From Candidatus Kapaibacterium sp. (GTDB taxonomy: Bacteria; Bacteroidota; Ignavibacteria; Kapaibacteriales; JAEUSM01), in contig JAEUSM010000017.1 of the NCBI GenBank assembly GCA_016788785.1, forward strand, positions 124,001 through 188,000: DNA of 64,000 nt, read 5' to 3'. This document shows positions 8,151 through 17,638 of the stretch, one piece after another. The notes under the pieces are model-generated. The model worked only from the letters and a program-made list of their open reading frames with translations. It had not been told where the DNA came from and did not search any database. The translations under genes and the position numbers were made by a program. Each line of letters begins with the position of its first letter. The first letter of the stretch is position 1.

Positions 8151-9446
8151 TTATTCTTCAGTTTCTTGATTGGTTGGTAAAAATATGATAGTATTCCACT
8201 GATCATTGGAAAGATACTCTTGAGAAACATTCAAGATATCATCTTCAGAAACAGCGTCAATTTTTTCTAACGTTGATTGAATATTTTCGTACGTATCATT
8301 GTCGGCTTCGGTTTTCAGTAAAGAATTCATCAAAGAAGACATACTTTCCATTGAAAGAATGATATTTGTTTTTAACTGTTCTTTGGAACGTTTTAATTCC
8401 GATTTTGATATTTTTTTCTGCGAAAAAAGGTCTAATTCTTTAGCAATTTGAGATTGAACCTTTTTTACGGTTGATTCTTCCAGACCTGCGTAAATAGAAC
8501 ACGTTCCACAATCGGTCATTAATTGCAAATTAGAATAGATGGTGTAGGCATTACCGTATTTTTCACGAATATTTTGATACAACCTCGAACTCATACCCTC
8601 ACCTAAGGCGTAATTATAAACGGAAAGTGCATACCGTTCATTTGACAAAGAATCTGGAGTTTTTGCTGTCATCAAAATATGAGCCTGTTGAAACGGTTTT
8701 TCAACTGTTTGAATGATACCTTTTGTAGTAGCACCGACTTTGGTTCTATTTTTAGGTTGCAGAAACGATTGAGGTTCAAGAAAGAAATATCGTTCAGCTA
8801 AAGCACAAACTACATCGTGATTAACATTTCCAGTAGCAGAAATAACAATTGATTTTGGAGAAAAAAAGGTTTGATGAAAGTTTCGGAGCGTTTCTTCTGT
8901 AATTTGTTGCACACTTTGTTCGGTACCAGCAATTGGCATTGCCAAAGGATGATCAGCAAAAAGTATCGTATCTCCTATGTCAGAAATTAATTCTTCTGGA
9001 TCATCATTATAAGATTTGATTTCTTCAATGATAACACCACGTTCTTTTTCTATATCATTTACATCAAACGCAGGATGGAGAACTAAATCTGAAAGTTGTT
9101 GAAAAATTTTTGAAAAATAGGGTGTTAATGCACGTACATAAAAGCAAATAGATTCTTTCGTTGTATAGGCATTGGTATAGGCACCAATATTCTCAAAATC
9201 TTGAGCAATTTTGCGAGCAGAACGAGTGAGAGTTCTACGAAAAGCGATATGTTCAAAAAAATGAGCAGTTCCATTGATAAAATGTTCATCATCCCGACTA
9301 CCTGCATTGACCATAAATCCTAAGGAAAATGATTCCACTGTAGGAATATGTTCTGTTACAATACGAAGTCCGTTAGGTAAAACAGTTCTTTGAATCGTTG
9401 TTCCAGAAAAATGTTGGGATGGATAATGCTGTTTTTTATGTCTCAC
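8151..9446 (-). CDS. M16 family zinc metallopeptidase
   Basis: The protein has the inverted zinc motif HFFEH (about residues 62-66 from the chosen start) with a downstream glutamate in the stretch ERGVIIEEIKSYNDDP, the signature of active M16 (processing-peptidase/PqqL-like) enzymes. The GTAHFFEHIAFRRT context and about 430 residues fit the single-chain bacterial subfamily, an inactive-looking second half included. Start choice: the only upstream ATG (9497) lies inside the stem of the preceding operon's terminator and upstream of a likely -7 element, so I place the start at the GTG coding NVRHKKQ (9446). No signal peptide is seen, so a cytoplasmic site is likely. It heads the operon with the two-domain oxidoreductase and the carboxylase subunit. 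Confidence 0.85.
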   Translation of the reverse strand: MRHKKQHYPSQHFSGTTIQRTVLPNGLRIVTEHIPTVESFSLGFMVNAGSRDDEHFINGTAHFFEHIAFRRTLTRSARKIAQDFENIGAYTNAYTTKESICFYVRALTPYFSKIFQQLSDLVLHPAFDVNDIEKERGVIIEEIKSYNDDPEELISDIGDTILFADHPLAMPIAGTEQSVQQITEETLRNFHQTFFSPKSIVISATGNVNHDVVCALAERYFFLEPQSFLQPKNRTKVGATTKGIIQTVEKPFQQAHILMTAKTPDSLSNERYALSVYNYALGEGMSSRLYQNIREKYGNAYTIYSNLQLMTDCGTCSIYAGLEESTVKKVQSQIAKELDLFSQKKISKSELKRSKEQLKTNIILSMESMSSLMNSLLKTEADNDTYENIQSTLEKIDAVSEDDILNVSQEYLSNDQWNTIIFLPTNQETEE

Positions 9447-9474
9447 GTTGTAGTTTTTCTTAGAAGAATACCTA

Positions 9475-9482
9475 CAAAAATA
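9475..9482 (-). promoter_or_regulatory. Likely -7 element for the M16 operon
   Basis: TATTTTTG on the minus strand matches TAnnTTTG. Transcription would begin near 9468, downstream of the ATG at 9497 and about 20 bases before the GTG at 9446, which supports the GTG start. No good -33 element is visible because that position falls in the terminator hairpin. Confidence 0.4.
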
Positions 9483-9484
9483 CA

Positions 9485-9520
9485 AAAAAAAAGCCATGTT
9501 CTTATGAAAAGAACATGGCT
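9485..9520 (-). terminator. Rho-independent terminator of the T9SS/repeat-protein operon
   Basis: On the minus strand AGCCATGTTCTT and AAGAACATGGCT form a perfect 12-base-pair stem with a short loop, followed by nine T. It lies 20 bases past the stop codon of the tail-fibre-like repeat gene. Confidence 0.9.
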
Positions 9521-9539
9521 ATGAAAAAACTAATAAAGA

Positions 9540-10841
9540 TTAGATATTTCTAACAAAACCAGTAACAGTCCAAATACCGTCGATGTGAACTAATGTAATA
9601 CCATAAGTTTCACCAGCAACAATTACTTGGTTAGCAAGACCAGGAACGTTACCACCAGTAAAGCCAGTACCAGTACCTAATAAATTAGAATAGTGGATAA
9701 ACATAACTTGACCGTTTACACCACCGTTAATTGTGATAGCATCATCATTAGCATTTGCATCAGCATTAATACGAACTGCAGAGAATAAACTAGCGTCAAC
9801 AGTAATTGCATCAGCAACAACATTTTGTTGAGCAGTTGCAGCGTGACCTAGTTTGAAACCACCAGCCGTAATTGTAACAGCATTAGCAGTTGCATTAGTT
9901 GCAGTAAGACCAGCATTGAAAGTAGCAGCACTAGCGAAAGTACCTGGAGTAGACCAACCAAGGCTACGAGTAGCAAGATTATACGTTAAAACAGTACCAT
10001 CTACAGTTGGAGCAGTAACCCAACGAAGAGAGTCATTAGCACCAGTACGAGCTAAAATTGAGTTATCACCAGTTGTGTAAGGTCCACCTAAAAGACCATT
10101 ACGTTGGATAGCAAGTTTACGCTGAGTAATTGCTGTATCTTGAACTTTGTTTGTAGTAACAGCTGAATCACGAATATTCATATTCATAACTGCACCAGTT
10201 GCTAGTGTTGGGTTAGGATAAGATGCAGCTAAAGCACCACCTGCTTGACCAGATGGAGGTAAAGTTGCATTTGGAGATAACTTAGCTTGAGTAATTGCAC
10301 CGTCAGCAATTTTAGCAGTAGTAATTGCATTGTTTGCAACCATTGGATTTGGGTATTCACCAGTTAAATCACCACCAGCATTCCCCATTGGGATAGCCAT
10401 AACACCAGTTGCAAGCATTGATTGTGTAACAGCACCATCAGCCATGCTCATAGCCATTTGAGCCATTTGAGCATTAGTTGCAGACATTGCGTACGGAGAA
10501 GAAGTCAAAGCAAAACGTGCATTGAAGCCAACGTTTAACACATTAACATCTAAGAAGTATTGTTTGTCAAATGGAACACCATTTAACGACTGAACACTAC
10601 CTAAAACAGTAGCAAATACACCGTCAACTACGTCAACTACTTGTGATTCTTGCCATACAGCAGTTCCACCAGCAGATGTTTCATAAAGACCGAAAACAAA
10701 ACTGTAAGTACCAGTTGATAACGGTTGACCGTTTGAAAATACCATACCTTGGTAGCTCATTCTGTCAACTTGAGCGAAAGTTAGAAGTGGAGTCGCGACA
10801 ATCATCGCAACAACCGCTAAATGAAGCATAAATTTCTTCAT
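9540..10841 (-). CDS. Exported tail-fibre-like repeat protein
   Basis: The start MKKFMLHLAVVAMIVATPLL is set by an AGGAG ribosome-binding site 8 bases upstream; a signal peptide ending at TFAQ follows, giving about 433 residues. Residues 25-120 (GMVFSNGQPLSTGTYSF onward) form an N-terminal beta domain common in surface proteins of this phylum. Then come two GG(D/A)L-x-x-x-YPNP units (GGDLTGEYPNP, GGALAASYPNP), each followed by ITTAKIADGAITQAKL-type short heptad-like repeats as in phage tail-fibre stalks. The C-terminus (GLANQVIVAGETYGITLVHIDGIW) is a compact beta domain. Such proteins are probably trimeric fibres at the surface, but the role is unknown. It is co-transcribed with the small T9SS protein 54 bases upstream, and both have the same CAGGAG leader. 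Confidence 0.8.
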   Translation of the reverse strand: MKKFMLHLAVVAMIVATPLLTFAQVDRMSYQGMVFSNGQPLSTGTYSFVFGLYETSAGGTAVWQESQVVDVVDGVFATVLGSVQSLNGVPFDKQYFLDVNVLNVGFNARFALTSSPYAMSATNAQMAQMAMSMADGAVTQSMLATGVMAIPMGNAGGDLTGEYPNPMVANNAITTAKIADGAITQAKLSPNATLPPSGQAGGALAASYPNPTLATGAVMNMNIRDSAVTTNKVQDTAITQRKLAIQRNGLLGGPYTTGDNSILARTGANDSLRWVTAPTVDGTVLTYNLATRSLGWSTPGTFASAATFNAGLTATNATANAVTITAGGFKLGHAATAQQNVVADAITVDASLFSAVRINADANANDDAITINGGVNGQVMFIHYSNLLGTGTGFTGGNVPGLANQVIVAGETYGITLVHIDGIWTVTGFVRNI

Positions 10842-10895
10842 TGAAAAACTCCTGTTAAATAGATTATAATATAATTTCAAAATTTAAATACGTTT

Positions 10896-11450
10896 TTATC
10901 GAGCAATAACAACTGATTCACGTTTTACTTCGGTTCTACCGTTAGCATACGTTAAAGCAATTTCAGTAATGTATTTTCCAGAGCTAACTTGAACTCCAGA
11001 TACATTTTTACCATCCCATGGTAAATTGACAATTCCAGATTGTTGTTTAGCTTCTACTAAAGTAGTCACTACTTGACCATTCATATCAACGATACGAACA
11101 GTTGCAAGAGCTGGCACTTCTACATTATAAGAAATGGTAGTAGAAGTTGTAAAAGGGTTTGGCGATAAAGCAATTCCCGAAGTTTGAGACATTTCATTTA
11201 CTGATGTAACTGAAGATGCCATTGGAAGCCAAAAACCAGAATATAGTTTATTTTTACCATTAACAGTCACTCCAGCAGCACCTTGGCCAACTGTTCCTGT
11301 CATCAAAGTAGAACCTATTTTCTGTTTCATGCCACCACCTGCTACTACACCACGAGATTTGTTCGTTTGTGCAGTCGCTTGGCTGAAACTAACAACAATC
11401 AACAAACATGTTGCTATTGTTAAGCTTGCTACGTTAAAAAAGCGATTCAT
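10896..11450 (-). CDS. Small secreted protein with T9SS C-terminal sorting domain
   Basis: This 184-residue protein starts with a signal peptide (MNRFFNVASLTIATCLLIVVSFSQATAQ) behind a CAGGAG ribosome-binding site. Residues 30-85 hold a glycine-rich motif (GVVAGGGMKQKIGSTLMTGTVGQG, then LYSGFW) that is common just ahead of sorting domains in this phylum. The last 95 residues are a FlgD-like/T9SS type A domain: ALSPNPFTTSTTISY, VRIVDMNGQVVTTL, LPWDGKNVSGVQVSSGKYI and a lysine/arginine-rich end. Almost the whole mature protein is sorting domain, so it may act as a surface anchor or partner for the co-transcribed repeat protein. That partnership is inferred from position. Confidence 0.85.
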   Translation of the reverse strand: MNRFFNVASLTIATCLLIVVSFSQATAQTNKSRGVVAGGGMKQKIGSTLMTGTVGQGAAGVTVNGKNKLYSGFWLPMASSVTSVNEMSQTSGIALSPNPFTTSTTISYNVEVPALATVRIVDMNGQVVTTLVEAKQQSGIVNLPWDGKNVSGVQVSSGKYITEIALTYANGRTEVKRESVVIAR

Positions 11451-11606
11451 GGATTTTCTCCTGTTTCTTATATAAAATATTGATTTTCTTGAAAGTCAAG
11501 CACAGAATAAAATCTGTACAAGTTGATTCTAACAATAATTATGCCACATCCCATAACGATATATGTTTATAAACATTCTTGTTTCCAATGTTCTGTTTTT
11601 AAAAAC

Positions 11607-11646
11607 GTATACGTATACAAATGTAGATAAACAACAATAGTGCCAA
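11607..11646 (-). promoter_or_regulatory. Promoter with overlapping GTATACGTATAC palindrome
   Basis: Minus-strand TTG (11646-11644) is followed after 18 bases by TACATTTG (11625-11618), a match to the TAnnTTTG element. The predicted start site falls in a perfect 12-base palindrome, GTATACGTATAC (11607-11618), and an inverted repeat AACATT-N9-AATGTT lies just below (11572-11592). The leader to the T9SS gene would be about 160 bases. Repressor binding is a guess. Confidence 0.4.
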
Positions 11647-11737
11647 GAATAAAATCTAAGAAAACTATTTATTGCCGACTACAAAAATACACAATTTTCT
11701 TTAGATTTAAAAAAAAATCTCATTTTTCTCTAATTTT

Positions 11738-12742
11738 ATGATGAATGCTGTTTGTTTTCAGTCAATTGATAATCCCACACCAACAATCATTTCCGTACCA
11801 ATTCCAAGCCCAAAGCCAAAGGAAGTTGTTGTAAAAATTACAGCAGCTTCCATAAATCATCGCGATGAATGGATACGAAAAGGTCAATATGCTCGAATGC
11901 AATGGCCTGTATTTCCTGGCTCTGATGGTGCTGGTATTGTGACTTCAGTTGGTGAAGAAGTAGATCCTGCAGTTGTTGGAAATTCTGTCATTATTGATCC
12001 TACACTGGTTTGGGGTGATAATCCTTTAGCTCAATCTGAAAATTTTTCCGTATTAGGAATGCCTACTCATGGTACATTTGCTGAATATGTTGCTGTTCCA
12101 TCAACACATATTCACGAGCTACCTTCTCATTTGACTTTTGAGCAAGCGGCTTGTTTACCGATTGCAGGAGCAACCGTTTATCGATCTTTATTTACTCAAG
12201 CAACTGCAACAAAACAATCTACTGTTTTTATAACTGGTATCGGTGGTGGGGTTGCATTAACAGCTTTACAATTTCTTGTTGCTTTGGGTGCAACGGTTTT
12301 TGTTAGTTCAAGTTCACAAGAAAAATTACAAAAGGCTATTGAATTAGGAGCTTCAGGAGGTGTTTTATATACTGAAAAAGATTGGCATAAAAAGGTACTT
12401 TCTATGTCCGGAGGTATTGATGTAGTTATTGATGGTGCTGGTGGGGATGCGTTTAATTCCCTTATTACAATTACGAAACCAGGTGGAACTATCGTAAGTT
12501 ATGGTGCAACGAATGGCGAAGTTTCGAATTTTTCTCTTCCAAAGTTATTTTGGAAACAGATTCGATTACAAGGTACAACAATGAGTACAAATGAAGAATT
12601 TGCAAATATGGTTTCATTTGTTCGTGAACATAGAATTGTTCCTGTTATTCATTCAGTTTTTCCTTTTAATAACGTTGAAGAAGCATTTGCGGAATTTCAA
12701 TCGGGTGCCCATTTTGGTAAAGTAGTTTTATCGATTTCATAA
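11738..12742 (+). CDS. Quinone oxidoreductase-like MDR dehydrogenase (NADPH)
   Basis: The 334-residue protein has the medium-chain dehydrogenase layout. The N-terminal GroES-like domain carries ASINHRDEWIRKGQY and FPGSDGAGIVTSVGEEV. The nucleotide-binding domain follows, with VFITGIGGGVALTALQFLVALGA and a C-terminal YGATNGEVSNFSLPKLFWKQ segment. The cysteines that bind catalytic zinc in alcohol dehydrogenases are missing, which fits the zinc-free quinone reductase/crotonyl-CoA reductase-like group. Substrate cannot be predicted. It starts at an ATGATG pair (either may be used) and is followed one base after its stop by the rRNA methyltransferase gene, with a HAD gene overlapping that, so the three form one transcript. 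Confidence 0.88.
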   Translation: MMNAVCFQSIDNPTPTIISVPIPSPKPKEVVVKITAASINHRDEWIRKGQYARMQWPVFPGSDGAGIVTSVGEEVDPAVVGNSVIIDPTLVWGDNPLAQSENFSVLGMPTHGTFAEYVAVPSTHIHELPSHLTFEQAACLPIAGATVYRSLFTQATATKQSTVFITGIGGGVALTALQFLVALGATVFVSSSSQEKLQKAIELGASGGVLYTEKDWHKKVLSMSGGIDVVIDGAGGDAFNSLITITKPGGTIVSYGATNGEVSNFSLPKLFWKQIRLQGTTMSTNEEFANMVSFVREHRIVPVIHSVFPFNNVEEAFAEFQSGAHFGKVVLSIS

Positions 12743-12743
12743 T

Positions 12744-14090
12744 ATGCAAATTTCTTCCATCATTGGACATGCGGCACAATGTAGTTCCATTATTCTTAAA
12801 TCTACAAAACCAGCAGATACTGTTGTGTCTGAATATACAAGAGAGAGAAAATATCTTGGTAGTACCGACAGAAGGATTCTTTCCGAATTGGTATTTATGT
12901 ATTTTCGCAATCGGACAATTGTTGAAGTATTGGTTCAAAGCACTTTTACATTACACAATAGTACAGCTTTAAATACTAATGCAGATAAGCTGTTTTTACT
13001 TGTAACATATATTCTGTTTTTTCAAAAAAATGAAGATACTCTTAGAGTTACAATGGATACGTTACTACGATTTTTTGACTTATCTGAAGAAATTGCTATA
13101 GAAATCCATTCTACAATTCTATCAAAGCATTCCCAATTATCGGATATTACAACAATTGATACTGTTTCAACTTTCTATTCATTACCAAAGTGGATATTAG
13201 AGTGTTTTCAATCAAATATGTTGCTTAATAGATCATTGACAGATTGTAAAGATTTAGCAAAATCAACTACAATACCTGCTCCATTATGTATTCGAGTTAA
13301 TACGAGAATTACCACTTCAAACGATGTCCTTCAACGACTTCATCATGCCGGAATCGAAGCGAGATTCAGTGAATTCGTTCCAAATTGTATTGTTATCAAC
13401 CAACGCGTTTCACTTTTAGAAACAACACTATACAAAAGTGGAGCAATTGAAGTTCAAGATGAAAGCTCCCAATTGGCCGCATTTGCTCTTGCTCCTGAAG
13501 AAGATTGGGATATATTGGATGCGTGTGCTGGTGCAGGTGGAAAAACGCTTCATATGGCTACGTTACAAAATGATAGTGGAAGAATTGTATCTTCGGATAT
13601 TGAGTGGAACAGATTAAAACAAATTCAAAAACGCAACGAACGACATAGATTTACTTCCATTTCAACCCATTTATGGGGAAACAAGAAGCAAAAGCTCTCT
13701 ATTTCACAATTTGACGGGATTCTCATCGATGCTCCATGTAGTGGTTTAGGTACTATACGAAGAATGCCCTTACAAAAATGGAAACTTTCTAAAGATAGTA
13801 TCACTAAATTAGCAAAAAATCAATTAGAAATTTTAGAAACATATTCGTCATTTGTTAAGCCAAATGGAATAGTAGTTTATGCTACTTGTTCATTTTTACC
13901 ACAGGAAAATGAGGAAGTAGTATTCAGGTTCTTAGAAAAACATCCAGAATTTTCTCCTGATTCCTTGATTCCGGGGTTTTCAAAATTTGCAGTAACCATG
14001 AAGCCAGATTCGGATTTTTGTACGACGATGTTACCATCTGTTCATGGTTCTGATGGTTTTTTCGTAGCAAGGTTAAGAAAAAATGGATAA
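12744..14090 (+). CDS. RsmB-like rRNA (cytosine-5) methyltransferase
   Basis: The protein (448 residues) belongs to the RsmB/NOP2/NSUN family, which methylates C5 of cytosine in 16S rRNA using S-adenosylmethionine. An N-terminal alpha-helical NusB-like segment (1-150) precedes the catalytic domain. Visible motifs are ILDACAGAGGKTLHMA (SAM binding, about 255-270), IDAPCSGLGTIRR (about 327-339, the releasing cysteine) and VYATCSFLPQENEEVV (about 377-392, the attacking cysteine). These two cysteines are the hallmark of the family. The N-terminal part is poorly conserved, so the exact target base is uncertain. It follows the oxidoreductase gene by one base and overlaps the next gene by 8 bases. 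Confidence 0.88.
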   Translation: MQISSIIGHAAQCSSIILKSTKPADTVVSEYTRERKYLGSTDRRILSELVFMYFRNRTIVEVLVQSTFTLHNSTALNTNADKLFLLVTYILFFQKNEDTLRVTMDTLLRFFDLSEEIAIEIHSTILSKHSQLSDITTIDTVSTFYSLPKWILECFQSNMLLNRSLTDCKDLAKSTTIPAPLCIRVNTRITTSNDVLQRLHHAGIEARFSEFVPNCIVINQRVSLLETTLYKSGAIEVQDESSQLAAFALAPEEDWDILDACAGAGGKTLHMATLQNDSGRIVSSDIEWNRLKQIQKRNERHRFTSISTHLWGNKKQKLSISQFDGILIDAPCSGLGTIRRMPLQKWKLSKDSITKLAKNQLEILETYSSFVKPNGIVVYATCSFLPQENEEVVFRFLEKHPEFSPDSLIPGFSKFAVTMKPDSDFCTTMLPSVHGSDGFFVARLRKNG

Positions 14091-14697
14091 AAAATCTGTG
14101 TTTTTAGATTTTGGTGCAGTTCTTTATGAAATTGATTATAAAAGGACTCGAGATTTTTTTAAACTTCTAACTGTTGATTTGAACGAACTTGATTTTTCTG
14201 TTGATAGTCAACTTGATTTGTTCACAGAGTTTGAACTTGGGCTACGTACAAAAGAGGAATTTTTGAAGAAGGTTAAAGTCTTGTACTGTCGTGAAGAAGT
14301 TTCAATTCAACAAATTATTGATGCATGGAATGCTATTTTAATCAAACCATTTCCAGATTCTGAACAAACTGTGAAGCAATTGAATGAACGTGGTTATAAA
14401 TTGTATTTGCTCAGCAATACGAATGAAATACATTTTGAAAAATTCCAACCTGAAGTTGAACATATTTTTTCTTATTTTGATAGATTGTTTCTTTCTCACC
14501 AATTACATCTAAGAAAACCAACAAAAGAATATTTTCAGTATGTTTTGCAACATACTTCCCTCCAACCAAATGAAGTCATATTTATCGACGATTCTTCTCA
14601 ACATTTAGCCACCGCTAAATCTATGGGAATTACGTCCTATAAAAAAGAACCAAGTGTAACACTGTCAGAATTATTGCACAGTGTGAACATTCTTTAA
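14083..14697 (+). CDS. HAD-IA family phosphatase, YihX-like
   Basis: This 204-residue hydrolase has the four HAD motifs: I at FLDFGAVLYEID (nucleophile Asp9, with Gly in place of the second Asp as in YihX), II at LLSNTNEIH, III with the lysine in HLRKPTKEYF, and IV at VIFIDDSSQHL. The overall wording, especially LSNTN and the (L/M)RKP stretch, is close to E. coli YihX, an alpha-D-glucose-1-phosphate phosphatase. A sugar-phosphate substrate is therefore plausible but not shown. The start overlaps the end of the rRNA methyltransferase gene by 8 bases, which implies coupled translation. Confidence 0.85.
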   Translation: MDKKSVFLDFGAVLYEIDYKRTRDFFKLLTVDLNELDFSVDSQLDLFTEFELGLRTKEEFLKKVKVLYCREEVSIQQIIDAWNAILIKPFPDSEQTVKQLNERGYKLYLLSNTNEIHFEKFQPEVEHIFSYFDRLFLSHQLHLRKPTKEYFQYVLQHTSLQPNEVIFIDDSSQHLATAKSMGITSYKKEPSVTLSELLHSVNIL

Positions 14698-14725
14698 CAG
14701 TAAACACTTCCTTTGACTTGAGAAA

Positions 14726-15562
14726 ATGGACACCTTTTACATCTTACTTACAGGCTCATTAACAGCAATTGTTTGCTCAATTGTTGGAAGTTATTTAGTT
14801 GTGAGAGGATTTGCAATGGTAACAGATGCTCTTTCCCATTCAATTGTTCCTGGAATTGCACTTGCATTTCTATTCACTGGTTCTCGAGATATTGTTCCGA
14901 TGTTTTTAGGTGCAACTTTTTTTGGTCTTTTAAGTACCTATCTTATAGAAACATTACAAAAGAAAGTTCGTGTCCAAGCAGATGCTTCCATTGGAGTTAC
15001 GTTTACTTGGTTTTTTTCTATAGGTATTTTACTAATTTCCTATTTCTCAGGAAATATCGATTTGGACTTGGATTGTGTTTTATATGGAGAAATTGCATTT
15101 GTTCCAATAGATGTTTTGCTTATAAACGGAGTATCGTATGGACCACGTGCATTATGGATTGTTGGATCTACGTTCCTTGTTGTTGCTATGACATTGTTTA
15201 CTTCTCGGAAAGAAATGCGTTTAGCACTTTTTGATCCGTCATTTGCTATTTCCGTTGGAATTTTACCCGTTGTATGGCATTATGTCTTAATGACCTTGGT
15301 AACGCTTACTACAGTTGCAAGTTTTGAAATCGTTGGTTCTATTATTGTCGTTTCATTATTCATTGTACTTCCTGCGTCTGCCTATTTATTAGCAAAATCT
15401 TTGTCCTCAATGATTTTACTCTCCTCACTTTTTGGGATTGTCGCCACATTTATGGGATATTACATTGCGATGTATTTCAACGGCTCTATTTCAGGAGCAA
15501 TATCTATTGCAACGGGAGCTATTTTTACAGTATGTTTTTTGCTTCATATAGTGAAAAAATAA
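14726..15562 (+). CDS. Metal (Zn/Mn) ABC transporter permease, ABC-3 family
   Basis: This 278-residue integral membrane protein has about eight hydrophobic segments and the ABC-3 signature region VVRGFAMVTDALSHSIVPGIALAFL near the N-terminus, as in ZnuB/MntB/TroC. A second family hallmark, the conserved ISVGILPVVWHYVLMTLVTLTTVASFEIVGSIIVVSLFIVLP block in which the ATPase coupling helix sits, is also present. ABC-3 permeases import Zn2+, Mn2+ or Fe2+ together with an ATPase and a substrate-binding protein, and neither is encoded nearby. It lies 28 bases after the HAD gene and ends just before a bidirectional terminator. The metal cannot be deduced. Confidence 0.88.
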   Translation: MDTFYILLTGSLTAIVCSIVGSYLVVRGFAMVTDALSHSIVPGIALAFLFTGSRDIVPMFLGATFFGLLSTYLIETLQKKVRVQADASIGVTFTWFFSIGILLISYFSGNIDLDLDCVLYGEIAFVPIDVLLINGVSYGPRALWIVGSTFLVVAMTLFTSRKEMRLALFDPSFAISVGILPVVWHYVLMTLVTLTTVASFEIVGSIIVVSLFIVLPASAYLLAKSLSSMILLSSLFGIVATFMGYYIAMYFNGSISGAISIATGAIFTVCFLLHIVKK

Positions 15563-15597
15563 AAAAGAGCCACTCTCTCTAAGAAAGTGGCTCTTTA
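15563..15597. terminator. Bidirectional terminator between ABC permease and atpC
   Basis: AAGAGCCACT and AGTGGCTCTT form a 10-base-pair stem flanked by A-rich sequence on the left and T-rich on the right. It can end both the plus-strand operon and atpD-atpC, whose last stop codon is 25 bases away. Confidence 0.8.
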
Positions 15598-15621
15598 TAG
15601 TTACATTGCAAAATATAGAAT

Positions 15622-16032
15622 TTACTTTTTCAGCAGTCGTGCTTTTGCTTGTGCAGTTTCAATAGCTCGTTTAGCATCATTGCGTTCTTGCATTGTTGTA
15701 GCAGCTGCCAATACAGTTTGAGCTTGTTGTACTTCACTATCAATCATTTCTTGTGTTAAGTCAGTTGATTTTAAAGCAGATTCAACAACGATAGAAACAA
15801 CATTATCCAACACTTCAATAAATCCAGAACCTGTTGCGTACCAAATTTCTTTGGAATCATCAAGTGAGATTTTAATTGCTCCTCCAATTAACGATGAGGT
15901 AATCGGAGCGTGATTATACAACACTTCAAATGGTCTATCACTTCCCGGCACTGAAATAGCATTTGCGTATTCCGAGAAAATAATACTTTGAGGAGTTACA
16001 ATTTCGATTTTTAACAGTTTATCGTTCGCCAT
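15622..16032 (-). CDS. atpC: ATP synthase F1 epsilon subunit
   Basis: The 136-residue product has the N-terminal beta-sandwich of F1 epsilon (KIEIVTPQSIIFSEYANAISVPGSDRPFEVLYNHAPIT, then YATGSGFIEVLDNVVSIVVESA) and a C-terminal helical hairpin (residues 90-136, rich in Ala, Gln and Arg). It sits in the central stalk of F1, couples rotation to catalysis and can inhibit hydrolysis. It starts 2 bases after atpD. No other ATP synthase gene follows, the arrangement in which atpD-atpC lie apart from the rest, common in this phylum. Confidence 0.95.
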   Translation of the reverse strand: MANDKLLKIEIVTPQSIIFSEYANAISVPGSDRPFEVLYNHAPITSSLIGGAIKISLDDSKEIWYATGSGFIEVLDNVVSIVVESALKSTDLTQEMIDSEVQQAQTVLAAATTMQERNDAKRAIETAQAKARLLKK

Positions 16033-16034
16033 GA

Positions 16035-17459
<1,425 letters not shown>

Positions 17460-17488
17460 TTAACAGTATAGATTTTTTTTAAGAAAAA

Positions 17489-17520
17489 CAAAAATACTGA
17501 AATCTTTGCACAAAAGCCAA
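17489..17520 (-). promoter_or_regulatory. Candidate promoter for atpD-atpC
   Basis: On the minus strand TTG (17520-17518) is followed after 21 bases by TATTTTTG (17496-17489), matching the -33/-7 pattern of Bacteroidetes. The start site would lie about 45 bases before the atpD start codon. Confidence 0.45.
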
Positions 17521-17638
17521 TTTTTTCCGTAATTTCCTACTATTATAGTAAACTTTTTTGGTTTTCTTTGAAATACCATACATCTTTCCCTGTAAAAATA
17601 CGTCTTCAATGATATTAAAATATACCCTGATTTGACCA

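Noticed and set aside
10090..10400. Short direct repeats considered as a CRISPR array
   Set aside because: The repeats encode the GG-L-x-YPNP and ITTAKIADGAI units of a continuous reading frame, with no regular unique spacers.
9540..11450. Phage tail genes or a prophage, because of the tail-fibre-like repeats
   Set aside because: Both proteins have signal peptides, one has a T9SS tail, and no other phage gene is near.
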